Origin: Lineus longissimus
Lineage: Eukaryota; Nemertea; Pilidiophora; Heteronemertea; Lineidae
NCBI RefSeq assembly: GCF_910592395.1
Contig: NC_088311.1
Location: forward strand, 12,776,501-12,840,500
Reading direction: 5' to 3'
Length of the DNA stretch: 64,000 nt
Made by a program: the position numbers and the translations under genes. The stretch's first letter is position 1, and each line of letters opens with the position of its first letter. The notes under the pieces were generated by a model. It had not been told where the DNA came from and searched no databases. It saw only the letters and a list, made by a program, of their open reading frames with translations. Of this stretch, positions 21,880 to 34,427 are shown in pieces.

Positions 21880-23257
21880 TGTACCGACGATTGAGGACTG
21901 TATTATAAATTTGTTCGGACTAATCTAAGATAGGTAATCTTACCAGCTGTATCGAGTTCTTGGCAACTGGAATCCGGGTCCGGCCTCGTAAGAATATTCA
22001 GCAGGCGGTCCTCGACTCTGTTGATTCTTGACACGAATATTTCAGCAGGCGGTCCTCGATTCTGTTGTCATCATCGGTCCTCCTCGTTAGGGGCAGCTTT
22101 AGTTTAAGTCTCAGTTCGGTGTGACCTTACAGGTCATTTAACATTAATGTCTGAGTGCTCTTAACTATATGGCACTATCAATGTTTACTAACAAGCTTTT
22201 ACCTTAGTAAATGCTTAAAACGTATATAACTGAATGCCAGTATGAACAACTATCTAAATGTCAAACTGGACTTATTAATAGTGAACTCGCAACATTTACT
22301 CTGTTGACCACGTCTGGCTTCTCACCGGTCTCATCAGTTCAGCAACATCTCGGAGGCTGAACAACGACTTCCATCAGCAGACGACATCTACGGCAGCGAC
22401 ATCTACAGCAGGCAACATCTAACATTGGTTTGACAGTACTATCGACAGGTTTACAAATGACGTTGGACTAACGGGGTACGAATCGCATCTGGTTAAACGA
22501 CTAGAAATCATCTATAATGGCGACATCTATCTTCCTAAACGTGGTAAATGTATGGCAATTCTAGATGAAACGTATCCCCTCAAGACTGGGCAGCTCGAAC
22601 GATAACTAACAGCTCCCAAGCGGCGACACCTTTTGGCACGGTGGGACGGGTCAACCAGTTGTGAGTCACAGGTGTTTTAAATGCACTGTGCAAATGCACT
22701 AAATACTGAGCTGCCAGCTAATTCCGACACTAACAGCGTGTAACTGAAGACGGTGTACTGTACAGTGTACATCCGCCATAATATGTTTAAAAGACTAACG
22801 AGTCAATCAAAGTCTAACTAAAGTCCTTAAAAACATGGACAATAACACATTAAAATTCAGTTCAGCTATATAATAATTTGGCCAACGTTCAGGAGAGAGG
22901 TTTTTTGAGTTTATAAGGGGATCCCCTGTCAATTAATTATGATATTATTTACGACGGAGATTTCAAAATGGCGACCACGCCTTCAAACTTGAAATGTTTC
23001 AATGCATTGATTTAAAAGTTCATTTTTTCGGTGGATACAAGCTGCTTACTCTACTCTTCTCTTCTCTGGGTGGTTGGTCTGTGAAACAGCAGGCTTCGTT
23101 CTTCTGTACTCTAGGCGTGACGTTCTCGAATTTAGGGCGTTTTCCAACCTCGTAAAAAAGGCGATCCTCTCTCCGTGAAGACTTTCTAGTGTGTGGCCAA
23201 GGTTCAACTCCGAGCGCCGCGAAGCCCGAAAAAACCAACCAATCATGGTCTCGATGT
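21880..23257 (-). repeat. BEL/Pao 3' LTR
   Basis: It matches the copy at 29287-30685 along its whole length, from TGTACCGACGATTGAGGACT to TGGTCTCGATG, with scattered single-base differences. It lacks a segment of about 24 bp (ACTGGACGTCACTG...) present in the other LTR between two TAACG copies. A short CATAGT run (23257-23281) lies just inside it. Confidence 0.9.
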
Positions 23258-23280
23258 CATAGTCATAGTCATAGTCATAG

Positions 23281-25218
23281 TCACACATTAATTCTGTTAT
23301 CTCGGATGATTTCTGACTCTAGTTCCTCATCGTCTAACGTTGTCCATTTTCCTCTAGGAGAGTTGGGGTCTACCATTAACACAATATCCCCTATTTTCAA
23401 ATCTTCTCGCTCTTCCATCCACTTGGGCCGGTTTTGCAACAATGACAAATACTCCTTTTGCCATCTTATCCAAACTTTCTTTACTAAGTTTTGGATGATC
23501 TCCATCTATTTCTGGGATTGAATGCTATCTCATCTGTTACCACTGGTGCTAACTGACCTCCAGCCTGTCCCACTAAAAAATGGTTAGGGGTCAATACAGT
23601 TTCATCTTTAGGATCTTTGCTGCAATAGGTTAACGGTCTTGCGTTCAACAGCCCTTCTACTTCAGTCACTGCAGTTAATAATTCTTCATCTGTAATGCAA
23701 GCTTCACCCAATATTGCTTTCATCCCTCTCTTTGCTGCCTTGATCATGCTTTCAAAAACTCCTTTGATGTGATCCCAGGGGAGGGTTGAAGTGCCAGTGG
23801 ATTCCTTGCTCTGCTAACTTTTCACCAACTTCAGTCTGCTCGATTTCTTGCAATAATTCTCTTAGTTCTCTTTCTGCACCGATGAAGTTTGTCCCATTAT
23901 CGGAGACTATCTCTAAAGGACGTCCTCGCCTGGCGGTCATCCTGGTCAATGCATTTAAGAAGCTGGCTAAATCTAAACCAAAGGCGACTTCTAGGTGAAC
24001 TGCTCTGGAACATAGGCAGGTAAATAGACAGATATATCTCTTGGCTCTGGTATTCCGGGTCAACCTGACTAGGAATGGTCCTCCATAATCCACTCCACAA
24101 TGGGCGAACGCTCTTAAAGGAATGTTAGCTCTTAGACTTGGAAGTGGCGCCATCTTCTGTTCACACATCTGTTTTCTCTGCTTCTTACAGTCTATGCAGC
24201 CTCTTCCACTTTTCTTTACTGCTTCTCGTCCATTCACAGGCCAGAATCGCACTCTTATGTCTGCCAGTAGACCATTCACTCCTCGAATATGTCTACCTAT
24301 CTTATGGTAATGACGGATAACCAACTCGGTCACATGATGGTTTTTTGGCAGTATAATGGGGGGTTTTGCATCATATGGCAAATCTGAGCGATCTAGACGG
24401 CCTCCAACTCTGATCAACCCGTCCTTATCGATAAATGGAGATAGATCTTTCAGACTGCCCCGATATTTCGTCTTGTCTTCTTTCAACGTTTTCAACTCTT
24501 CAGCTAAACACTCAGCTTGAACTTCACGAAGAATGACATTCTCTGCAATTCTGATCTTCTCAGGCGAAAAATACAATCTTCGGGTCTCTTTCCTTTTGAA
24601 GACACCTCCAAACAGCAGAACCCATGGCATCACTCTTCTGAGCTTTACCCAACTTGAGTGTCTGTCTGTAAGAATGGTTGGTTCAAACTTCCTCTGAGTA
24701 ACAGTGGTGTTAGCAATCTTCCTCTCCTCTACTCCAGCCTCTTCACTCACTGAAAACCCAACTTTGGTTTTCATCACATTTATCTCTGGCCATTTGTCCT
24801 TGTCTTCTCTCAGGAACTCTGCTCCTCTGCACCACCTGTCCTGGTCTGACATCTCGTTGACATTAAGACCTCTTGTAGCATCATCTGCTGGATTGATTTT
24901 CCCAGGAACATGAGCCCACTGCTGGGGTGAAGAAACTTCATGTATCTCCGAGACTCGATTAGCCACAAAAGGCTTGTATTTCCTTGATTGCCCATGAACC
25001 CAATACAGAACGTCAGTACTATCTGTCCAAAAGTGGTGATCTTGTATGGGTACCTCTAAAACTTTGGCTGTCAACTTAGCTAATCTCACACCCACTACTG
25101 CTCCCATCAGCTCCAACCTAGGAATACTCGTTGCTCGCAGTGGCGTCACTCTCATCTTCGCTGCAACAAACGTCACTTCTATTGTTCTATCACTATACAC
25201 GAACCTCAAATATGCCAC
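23281..25218 (-). pseudogene. BEL/Pao RNase H, integrase and DUF5641 tail
   Basis: The RNase H-like part shows HFWTDSTDVLYWVHG and HVPGKINPADDATRG. The integrase zinc-binding domain is present (VIRHYHKIGRH ... GCIDCKKQRK). The core has HCGVDYGGPF and VSDNGTNFIGAE and continues with IHWHFNPPLGSH. After a frame break near 23750 it has MIKAAKRGMKAILGEA and VEGLLNARPLTY. Another break near 23500 precedes the DUF5641-type ending (GKWTTL). The integrase inserts the cDNA into the genome. Frame breaks at these points make this copy non-functional unless they are assembly errors. Confidence 0.85.
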
Positions 25219-26182
25219 TGCAGCATAAGCGTCTTTGGAAGCGTCGGTGAATATATGAATCGTGACTTCTTAGACATCTGTGATAATCCGGTGACGGTAA
25301 CATCTGGGAATTGACAGATTCTTGGCTTCCTTCATCTGTGTCACCCAGCTGGCAACCAACTTTAGGACATCTGCTGGCAGTTCTTCGTCCCAGTCTCGTC
25401 CGGATAACCATGACATCTGCAGGGCGATCTTGCCTCTGACTACTAGAGGGGCCAAAAATTGAAAAGGGTCGAAGATTGAAGCCACCATGCTCAACAACTG
25501 CCTCTTGGTTGTGATGCTTTCTTGATTCAGTTTGACATTGTAATTAAACCGGTCACTCTCGGCATCCCACCAAACTCCTAGAGTTTTCATACTAGGTAAA
25601 CTGTTCTCTTCGATTTTTATTCCTGCTGCTCTGTCTTCTACAGCTACACCTTCCAAAACTTCAATCTGGTTGCTTCCCCATTTTCTGATGTCAAATCCGG
25701 CTGGTTTTACTACCGTCTGCAAGTCTTCTCGTATTTCCCTGGCTACCTTTGTAGTTTCAAAACTGTCAATAATGTCGTCCATGTAAGTCGAAGATTTTTA
25801 TCACTTGGCTAGCTACTGGGTATTTCTTAGACTCTCTGTCTGCTTGCTCTCTCAGTACAAACATAGCCAGATAAGGTGAAGCTCGATCTCCAAATACCAC
25901 TCTAACTGCTTCATACGTATCTATGGGACGATCCAGCTGTAAATCTCTCCATAACAGTCGATGATATCTAGTAGAATGGTCCGGTTTCAAAACAAGTTGG
26001 TTGAACATCTCCACATCTCCAACCAAGGCTACAGGACGACGACGAAAATTGAGTAATATCTTAACAATGTCATTCTGCAGATTTGGTCCGGGCAACATCT
26101 CATCATTCAGACTTGTCCCTTCAAACATCGCAGCTGCATCGTATACTATTCTTACTTTAGTGGTCTCTTTATCTTTCTTCAC
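25219..26182 (-). pseudogene. BEL/Pao reverse transcriptase core
   Basis: The RT palm is recognised from RIVYDAAAMFEGTSLND, the LPGPNLQND block and VALVGDVEMFNQL. The metal-binding box (YMDDIIDSF), lies across a frame change near 25770-25790. The thumb and connection parts follow (IREDLQTVVKPAGFDIRKW, then LGVWWDAESDRF and STFD-like SIFDPFQFLAP). The stretch 25219-25270 is also out of frame with its neighbours. Confidence 0.85.
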
Positions 26183-29100
26183 AATGGCGAAGTGGGGCAG
26201 ATACCATCTTTGGTTTTGGATATGTCTTTCTTCTCATCAGGACTAAAATTGTCTACATCTGGATTCTCTATCAAATCTTGATTCCATAGCGCTCTCATCT
26301 CTTCATCAATCTGGCTGGGTCTGGCAACTGATCGAAGAGATGTACACAGGTTGTTCCCAATCCGGGCTCTTCCTGTCTTCACTTTTCCAACACAGGTCCA
26401 TCCCAATGGAGTTCTTCGGGCTATAGGCTCGCCTGGGTTTCCTTGTCGCTCCTCTAAACAAATTCCCAGCTCTGGGTAATCTGATCCAAGTACCATATCA
26501 ACATTCTTTCCACCAGGATTGGTTGGAAACTGAATGCCACTCAGGTGACCATAACTCTTCTTCAAGTGATTCCAGTTCAACACCCTCAGGTTAGTGCACA
26601 TCTCTGGCGTTGTCCAGACTTCTATCTTCCTTCTAAAATCCTCAGCTAAACTCTCTATAACTAACTCAGCTTTCTGGCTTTTACAAGAAACCTCACTGGA
26701 AATGGTGGCGATATCTAGTTTTCCCATTTCTCCTTTGATTCCCAAGGTCTGTAATACTTCTTCCTTCACGTAACTGGTGTCAGATCCCTCATCTAGTAAG
26801 GCATGCAGAGTCAATTTCACACCACCTGGTCCTATCACGATGACTGGAAGCAATCTCAGTGCTATAGCATCATCTAAACTTCTTGAGCTTTTTTGACTCG
26901 CTTTATTACAGGTTGTGCTGGTATACTTGACATAAGAGGATTTCTTCTTGATAGGTTTTGTTGACTTGTCTATTTTTAGCTTCCGTGCTGCATTCTGAGG
27001 TTCAGTTGAAGGGGTATGTAGATGCTGGTGATGATTATACTGACATCCATCTAATTCACACTTCTGATCTTGTTTACAATCCTTCCCAAAATGCGAAATA
27101 CTAAGGCATCGATAGTAGGCTCGCTTCTCCTTAGCTAAATCCCACTTCTGGGGGAGTGTTAACGCCTTCCATTCTTTACATTCTTTACATGTTTCCGATT
27201 TATGCATCTGTCCACAAGCTAAGCAATCCTCTTTCCCAGAGGCGGTCATGGATGCAGTGGTGGCTTTGTTTTGATAACGTTGACTCTTCTGGAAGTTTCT
27301 AGATTTTGAGTAGAATTCTGAGGCTGATTTCTTCTTCGTTTCTCCACCGTCTCGCTCTTTCTGTTTCCCTTTTACTTCGGCTAGTTCCAATCTGAGAGCC
27401 ACCAACTGACTCAACCAATCCGCGAAGGCAGCTATCCCATCTGGCTCAGACATCCGCTTCTCATGGAACTGTAACAAAATGGATTCAGGTATCTTCTGAA
27501 TTACTAACGAGTACAAAGGGGATGGGCCGATCAACTCCAACTCTCTACCTGCATCTGCCAACTTCGCCACAGCATCACACAGACGGTCAGACAATTCTTC
27601 CAAGGCTTGGAGATTGTTCTCTTCTTTGATGACTGGGAGTCTTATAATGGAATCAATATGTCTCTGGAGCAATCTTCTCTCTCCGCCAAAACGTTGATCT
27701 AACTTGGCCAATGCTACTGTATACTGAGTGTCGGTATATCCAAGACGATCCACCAACTGCAGGGCTTTTCCAGAGAGTGACTGTTTGAGTATCAACATCT
27801 TAACATGAATAGGCAGATCCAATTTATCCACAAACAAGTCAAACTGTGCTCTCCAATCCACATACTTATGGCTTTCCCCGCCAAAAGTAGGTAAACGAGG
27901 CTTTGCCATTTGATGAAACAACGTCGGGACATTCTTCATTTTCGCTAGGTCATCATCAACATGTTCTTCAGTGGGAAATTCTGATAGGTTAAACGAAGGT
28001 GATGGTAGCTTCAAAGAAACGTCCAATTTGTCTTTAATCTTCTCTATTATCTCAGCTAAAGAAGGACGTGGATTGGAGGTAACCATTTGCTTTGAAGTTG
28101 AGGTGGGTGGCTTGCTGGTCGAAAGCTTCATAAAGGTAGGTTTACTCATCTCCGGGATCCAATAGGGGGAGGACGGCATGTTGTTGGCTCCCTCATTCCA
28201 CAACTTTGTCTCATTGGCGGCTCTCTCAGCTTCATCCCTGGTACGGTTCAGCTTTAAATCTCTCTCAGCCTCTTTAATCTTATGCTCCTCAAGATAACGC
28301 AACTTTTCTTGCTTCACACGGAACTCAGCAACTTTAGTTCTTATCTCGACTTTTCTCTTGGCTCTATCTGACTCTGTTGTCTTCTCAACATTTTGGAGGT
28401 TGACTGGAAAAGTGACTTTTACTTCCTTCTTGACAGCATGAAGCTTCAATTGTGGTATCTCCTGCTGAAGCACAAAAGTCGGGGCTGTGATGGTAGTAGC
28501 TGTCATCTTAGCTCTCCCTGTATCTATCTGTAAAGGAGGGTTGTCTGGCAATGCTTGAAATTCCTCCAACTCATCTGGTTTCTGCACTTCTGGCTTGACA
28601 TCAGACTCCCTAGGGCCAACATGATCTTCTGTGTTTTCGACTTCACCATTTCCACCGGGATGTTGTTCAACTTGGTTCTGTTCTCGCTGTTCACCGTTCT
28701 CCACATGAGGCTGTGTCTCTGCTCGTGGTATCTCACCAGTTGCACCAATTCCTTCTTCTTCCAAGGGCTGATAAGCTGAGGTAAGGCTCCCTACATTACT
28801 AAACTCTGTGATTGTCTCATCCGCCCTGTCATCATTATACTCGATTACTTCATCTTCTAAATCCTCAAGCTCCCTTCTCACTCCTTCATACCAGTTTGTA
28901 GCTGCCTCTACATCTTCTCGGGAAGTCAGCGAACTCACATGAACCTTCCGCAAATCATCAAGCTCCTCCATGGCCAGCGCCATTCTCACCACCAGTCTTC
29001 TCAACAGAGTTCTGCTCCCTTTCGCCTACATCTTCTCCCTGACCTTCTGGACATCTCGGACTATACGACTATGGATAGCAATCCTCGCCACTTCTACTTT

Positions 29101-29205
29101 CTCTAAATCCAATGGGTTGTCCTCGTCATCTCCATAAGCTTCATAGTCTCTCAGGTATGCTGGTCGCTGCTTGGCACGGACAGATTTTTTAAGCTGAAAC
29201 GCCAT
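26179..29205 (-). pseudogene. BEL/Pao gag and aspartic protease
   Basis: A long frame begins with a likely ATG at 29205 (MAFQLKKSVRAKQR). It is cut by a TAG at 29026-29028 and is then open for 941 codons. The N-terminal part is acidic and charged. A DUF1759-like capsid region follows (PRLPTFGGESHKYVDWRAQF ... LDQRFGGERRLLQRHI). Next are Cys/His clusters (CLACGQMHKSETC and CELDGCQYNHHQH) and the protease with its LLDEGSDTSYV active site. The frame then runs into the N-terminal RT region and breaks near 26180. It supplies the capsid and protease. The single TAG could be read through or be inactivating. Confidence 0.85.
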
Positions 29206-29286
29206 TATAAATTACGAGGAGAAACTTTCTAAATTCAACAAACGATTATCTCGCTGGTCTTCTACTTTATCCGGTCGGAGAGACCA

Positions 29287-30685
29287 TGTACCGACGATTG
29301 AGGACTGTATTATAAATTTGTTCTGACTAATCTAAGATAGGTAATCTTACCAGCTGTATCGAGTTCTTGGCAACTGGAATCCGGGTCCGGCCTCGTAAGA
29401 ATATTCGGCAGGCGGTCCTCGACTCTGTTGATTCTTGACACGGATATTTCAGCAGGCGGTCCTCGCTTCTGTTGTCATCATCGGTCCTCCTCGTAAGGGG
29501 CAGCTTTAGTTTAAGTCTCAGTTCGGTGTGACCTTACAGGTCATTTAACATTAATATCTGAGTGCTCTTAACTATATGGCACTATCAATGTTTACTAACA
29601 AGCTTTTACCTTAGTAAATGCTTAAAACGTATATAACTAAATGCCAGTATGAACAACTATCTAAATGTCAAACTGGACTAATTAATAGTGAACTCACAAC
29701 ATTTACTCTGTTGACCACGTCTGGCTTCTCACCCGTCTAATCAGTTCAGCAACATCTCGGAGGCTGAACAACGACTTCCATCAGCAGACGACATCTACAG
29801 CAGCGACATCTACAGCAGGCAACATCTAACATTGGTTTGACAGTACTATCGACAGGTTTACAAATGACGTTGGACTAACGACTGGACGTCACTGAAGCAT
29901 CAACGGGGTACAAATCGCATCTGGTTAAACGACTAGAAATCATCTATAATGGGGACATCTATCTTCCTAAACGTGGTAAATGTATGGCAATTCTAGATGA
30001 AACGTATCCCCTCAAGACTGGGCAGCTCGAACGATAACTAACAGCTCCCAAGCGGCGACACCTTTTGGCACGGTGGGTCGGGTCAACCAGTTGTGAGTCA
30101 CAGGTGTTTTAAATGCACTGTGCAAATGCACTAAATACTGAGCTGCCGGCTAATTCCTACACTAACAGCGTGTAACTGAAGACGGTGTACTGTACAGTGT
30201 ACATCCGCCATAATATGTTTAAAAGACTAACGAGTCAATCAAAGTCTAACTAAAGTCCTTAAACATGGACAATAACACATTAAAATTCAGTTCAGTTATA
30301 TAATAATTTGGCCAACGTTCAGGAGAGAGGTTTTTTGAGTTTATAAGGGGATCCCCTGCCAATTAATTATGATATTGTTTACGACGGAGATTTCAAAATG
30401 GCGACCACGCCTTCAAACTTGAAATGTTTCAATGAATTGATTTAAAAGTTCATTTTTTCGGTGGATACAAGCTGCTTACTCTACTCTTCTCTTCTCTGGG
30501 TGGTTGGTCTGTGAAACAGCAGGCTTCGTTCTTCTGTACTCTAGGCATGACGTTCTCGAATTTAGGGCGTTTTCCAATCTCGTAAAAAAGGCGATCCTCT
30601 CTCCGTGAAGACTTTCTAGTGTGTGGCCAAGGTTCAACTCCGAGCGCCGCTAAGCCCGAAAAAACAAACCAATCATGGTCTCGAT
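29287..30685 (-). repeat. BEL/Pao 5' LTR
   Basis: This is the partner of the left LTR, in the same orientation, and should hold the element's promoter on the - strand. It carries a 24-bp segment absent from the other copy (29881-29904). Its outer end joins LINE sequence directly after CTCGATG. Confidence 0.9.
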
Positions 30686-31951
30686 GACGAAACGACCTTG
30701 ACCCTCATAATAATATTTACAGCAGACTACATCGTCAGCACAGTTGATGAGATTTAAGAGACTTCTGTCGATGATCATGAGTTGATTAGCATCAACCCAG
30801 AGAAGATTGGTGTAATTCTAAAGAAACTGAAGCGTAACTCCGCTCCGGGGTGCGATGGCGTCACGACGGAGCATTTGTTGTATGCTGAGTCTTATGTAAT
30901 GCGGGACTGCTTAGCTCATTTATTCTCTGTCATGATTAGCTGGCGTGTCCTTCCAGACACTTTTTTAACTGGTATTATTGTCCCCGTTCTAAAGAAGGCC
31001 TCTGCCGATCCTAATGATGAGGGTAGCTATAGGCCAATAACTTTGAGCCCTATCTTGTCTAAAATGTTGGAAATGTTTCTTTTACCCCCTGATGCTAGTC
31101 ATAGCAACCAGTTTGGGTTCCGGGAGGGATGCGGTACCTCTATGGCAACTAATTTTATTAACAACTTGTGTTAAACTTTTACTAGTGGTGGGTCTGCTGT
31201 GTATTTTTGTAGCTTAGATGCCCAGAAGTGCTGTGATTCTATTTGGCACTCTGGTTTATTTGTGAAGCTCTGGGGTAGAATCCCCAAGTCTACATGGCTC
31301 CTCTCGTTTACTTGGCTCCTCTCGTTTACTTGGTACAAGAAACTCAAAGCTGCTGTTAAATTTCATAACTGTTTTAGCTCGGTTTTTAGCGTTGAGAGGG
31401 GTATTAGACAGGGCAGTGTCCTCTCTCTGGTGCTTTTTAATATATTTCTCGACGATCTTCTATTCTCTCTATCAGAAATGAAGGATGGCCTTCGCTTTGG
31501 CAGTTCCCTATTCTACTCCATGGCCTATACCGATGATGTCGACCTTTTTTGCGCTACTGCGCCAGGCCTTCAGAGGCTTATTGATGTATGTAAAAAATAC
31601 TCCAATACTTGGAGATTTTCTTTTGGTCTGAAGAAGACCCACTGTATGTGTATTGGTAAAAATATACTGTGTAAAGTTCCAACTTGGAACCTTGGTGGAG
31701 ATACCATCCAAAATTCAGACAGCCTCATCGTTCTGGGGAGCAAGCTATGTAACGACCTAAAGAGTACATCGCATGTCAAAGATAGAATGTCTCGTTGTCG
31801 TAGAGCCGTTTTTGGCCTTTCATCTAGTGGTATGAGGTACCCCAGCCCCCTCTCGACTAAGGCAAAAATGCTGTTATGGAAATCCGTGGCTGTTCCCGCT
31901 CTCACTTTTGGTCTTGAATGCCAATACATCTCTTCAACAGACCTTCGAAGG
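30686..31951 (+). pseudogene. LINE reverse transcriptase, 5' truncated and interrupted
   Basis: A non-LTR RT is readable in one frame. Motifs are LKRNSAPGCDGVTTEHL, SYRPITLSPILSK, NQFGFREGCGTS, FCSLDAQKCCDSI, RGIRQGSVLS and the catalytic YTDDVDLF. One TAA breaks it near 31172. An 18-bp sequence (CTTGGCTCCTCTCGTTTA) is tandemly duplicated at 31297-31332, giving LLSFTW twice. The gene is cut after TDLRR by a Mutator-like element and resumes at 35577. It resembles the CR1/Jockey branch, but I am not sure of the clade. The endonuclease part is missing because the BEL LTR abuts the 5' side. Confidence 0.8.
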
Positions 31952-32196
31952 TAGCCTGGTACCACTGGCCACCGTCAGACGACGCTGTTGTGTTTGACCT
32001 ATTTTGACTTTTGTATTGACGGGACGGACAGAGGCCAGGTTCCAGCCACCGTCTATAAATAGATAATGACGTCATTGCAGGGAAGCCTGTCAACAAATCC
32101 GAAAGCGAGGTAAGTGCGAACACGTGTGTATTAGCTGTCATACATGTCAGATGCCTTGTGTCAGATGGCAGAGACGGAGTGCGTTAAAAAAAGACT

Positions 32197-32451
32197 ATGG
32201 CTACTCCACGAAAATGTGATAGCGATTTCTGTGTGGCTTGTGGACAGCTCGCAAAGAGAAAGCTTCGTTTAGAAAGCGAGTCTGGCAAGGAAAAAGGGCT
32301 TCCCGAGTTGCTAGAGAGATTCAGTGGCCTCGTCGTATTGAGTGGTTGTATTTGCCAGAACTGTTACCGAAAACTGTGTACATTAAATGACAAATGTTTT
32401 AATAAAGGCAGATTTTATCGAAATGATGCTAGAAAATGGATGCGGAAATGA
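32197..32451 (+). CDS. ZAD-like zinc-finger ORF carried by the Mutator-like element
   Basis: An 84-codon frame starts MATPRKCDSDFCVACGQL and ends with a basic tail (YRNDARKWMRK). Two CxxC pairs (CVAC and CICQNC) flank an LPELLERFSGL stretch. The spacing resembles the zinc-finger-associated domain (ZAD), which dimerises transcription factors. The start is the only ATG upstream of the first Cys pair. It lies within 250 bp of the left inverted repeat. It may be the first exon of a longer gene whose remainder was displaced by the insertion at 32574, or a captured host fragment. The function is inferred from spacing only. Confidence 0.4.
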   Translation: MATPRKCDSDFCVACGQLAKRKLRLESESGKEKGLPELLERFSGLVVLSGCICQNCYRKLCTLNDKCFNKGRFYRNDARKWMRK

Positions 32452-32772
32452 ATTGTTGACAAAATGAAGCTTTAAGCGTCTATTGATAATGAGCCGTCGG
32501 TTCACAATTATACGTCCAACCCGTAATCTCACAAAGTATTCTACGAAAAAATTTTTTGTGAACATGATTACACCAGAGTCTTTCTATACAAGGGTCTGGT
32601 CACCGGCAACTTTCCTTTGATCACACGGCTCTCTCGGGCAATTAACTGGAGCCAGATGAAGACTTTAATTTTTTCTTAAATTTTGCGCAAACGTCGTAAG
32701 TCAGTTCTATCAACTTCCGATGGTGGCGCGCTTTTTCGCCGAAGCTCACCGAGTTTCTCCGAACCGTTCCGA

Positions 32773-33042
32773 ATGAGGAAGACACTAACAACAAAAATGG
32801 CGGACGAGGGAGTTGTCTTTCAAGATTTTCCGGTTAATTTAGACGATATGCACGATAATCTTGGTCAAAATGACTTTCATTATGTTTTTTCTGATACGGA
32901 ATGTGTTGAAGAACATGATGAAGAGAACATTCAGCCGAAGAAGTCATCGTGGAAGTGTCCAGTGTGTGAAAAAAAAAAATCAATACAATTTGATTTACAT
33001 AAAAACATTTTATTACCGGGTAATACCAGAAACATAAAGTGA
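32773..33042 (+). CDS. Acidic ORF with a CxxC motif, unknown
   Basis: A frame within the nested element starts near an ATG at 32773. It has DFPVNLDDMHDN and an acidic stretch, then WKCPVCEKKKSIQFDLHKN with one CxxC pair and a His. It ends at 33042. I do not recognise the family. It could be the first exon of a two-gene DNA transposon. Confidence 0.3.
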   Translation: MRKTLTTKMADEGVVFQDFPVNLDDMHDNLGQNDFHYVFSDTECVEEHDEENIQPKKSSWKCPVCEKKKSIQFDLHKNILLPGNTRNIK

Positions 33043-33447
33043 AGTAAAACCTGGCTGGCAACGGTTTCGACATCACCAAAATCTGAAAAGATCCATCATT
33101 TTGAATGACCAGACTTTTCTGCACAACTGGCACACTATTAGCGATCACAAAGTGCTGACAGAAAATGACAGAATCATCCCCGTTCAACCTGACCCAATCA
33201 CGTGGAAGCGGGACACTATCAGCAACAGAAATAGCCTCGAAAAAAGTCGGCACTGTCAATATAACTTCAGCAAGTCGATCGTCCGGTTCTAGCCTTGTGC
33301 TCATAGTCATAACTGTGTTGCAGAAATTTTCGAGAACTGGATCTAACACGCTAACTGGATCTAACACTGACGCCTTCGGTAACCTATCATCTTTCTTGCT
33401 CTTGGGACGTGTAAACCTGGACCTTGAACCCTTTTTCTTATTCGGCA
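32834..33447 (-). CDS. Unknown basic ORF opposite the acidic ORF
   Basis: Read leftward from an ATG at about 33447, the frame starts MPNKKKGSRSRFTRPKSKKD. It contains a tandem VLDPVS/VLDPVL duplication and an FFEAISVADSVPLPRDW stretch. It then has DDSVIFCQHFV and an antiparallel-looking 'SLVIQNDGSFQILVM'. After that the frame becomes hydrophobic and is probably untranslated. The basic N-terminus would suit a DNA-binding protein or a nuclear signal. No family recognised. Confidence 0.3.
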
Positions 33448-33514
33448 TGATGGAACCAGACCTAAAGTGAAGAAGTGAAACAGCATAATTTATAACTGGT
33501 AAATAAAACAACAA

Positions 33515-34427
33515 AAATTACAACTGGTAAATAAAACAACAGAGTGAATACGTTCATTTCATCAGGTGACTCAAATCAGGAATTACAATTATAAGGCCCA
33601 GGCCTACTTAAGTTAGGTTAAAAAACAAATTAACAAATACAAATACAACACAAGCTGTTGTGTTATTGTTTACAAAAGTTATCAACACATGGCATACATT
33701 GCAGATAGCCAAGAAATAATGAGTAATGCAGGTAATGTAAACCACACACATAACACAACAGTGGATTTGAGTACTTTTGAGTATGATGCTTTGCATGACA
33801 TTTTATTTCAACCTGTCATCGAACCTTTTCTAGTATCTGTCATGACCTGTGCATGAAGCCATATACATCCGGGTACTCTACACACTGAACCGCTGAATGA
33901 CAGAACCAATTTGAGGAAAACGGGACCAATTTGTAATAATAATAACTCAAGATTAAAAACTTAAAAAGGTACAAGAGTTGATTATTTAGTAAGAAGACAG
34001 TTATATCTAATTAGCAAATGTACTATGATAATGAAATTTGCACGATAAACATGCTAACTGCTAACAACAACTTTTCGTCTATCCGAGAATTTTTGTTTTC
34101 TTCAGGCGTTTTTTAGGTTTTTTTTCAGAGACTCGAATAAAACCCGCTCTAACGTCAGTTTGTTCGGTTCAATTTTAACCACACGCGATTATTAAGTTAG
34201 ATCAAACCATAAAGAACAATGTGAATCTTTTAAAAAGTCAAATCAACAACGACATCATACTGAACGCCTAACAACAAAAATGTGGAAAACTGCGAGAAGA
34301 AAAAAAACTATTTGGACATTTTTCGAATCGCCGTCAAAACTACAGTCTACAAAGATGACCAATTGGTGCAAACCTAATAACATATATCGCAAATTGAAAC
34401 ATACCTAACTGTCTGTGAGATAAAAGT
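33515..34427. other. Non-coding interior of the nested element
   Basis: AT-rich sequence with no motif I can support. Several CAAC/GTTAGC blocks recur but without a clear period. Confidence 0.35.

Larger units (their letters stand above)
21880..30685 (-). mobile_element. Near-complete BEL/Pao LTR retrotransposon, about 8.8 kb
   Basis: Two direct repeats of about 1.4 kb bracket an internal region with gag, protease, RT, RNase H and integrase in BEL/Pao order on the - strand. The 5' LTR is the right copy. The internal region begins with TGGTCTCTCCGACC, directly after the ...TACA end of that LTR, and this is a plausible primer-binding site. No env is visible. The LTRs are nearly identical, which suggests a recent insertion, yet the polyprotein has frame breaks. 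A matching duplication at the outer ends was not found: Gypsy sequence lies on the left and LINE sequence on the right. Confidence 0.9.

Noticed and set aside
32041-32066. GTCTATAAATAG near the left Mutator-like end as a TATA promoter
   Set aside because: A single TATA-like string is not enough evidence without a mapped transcript start.
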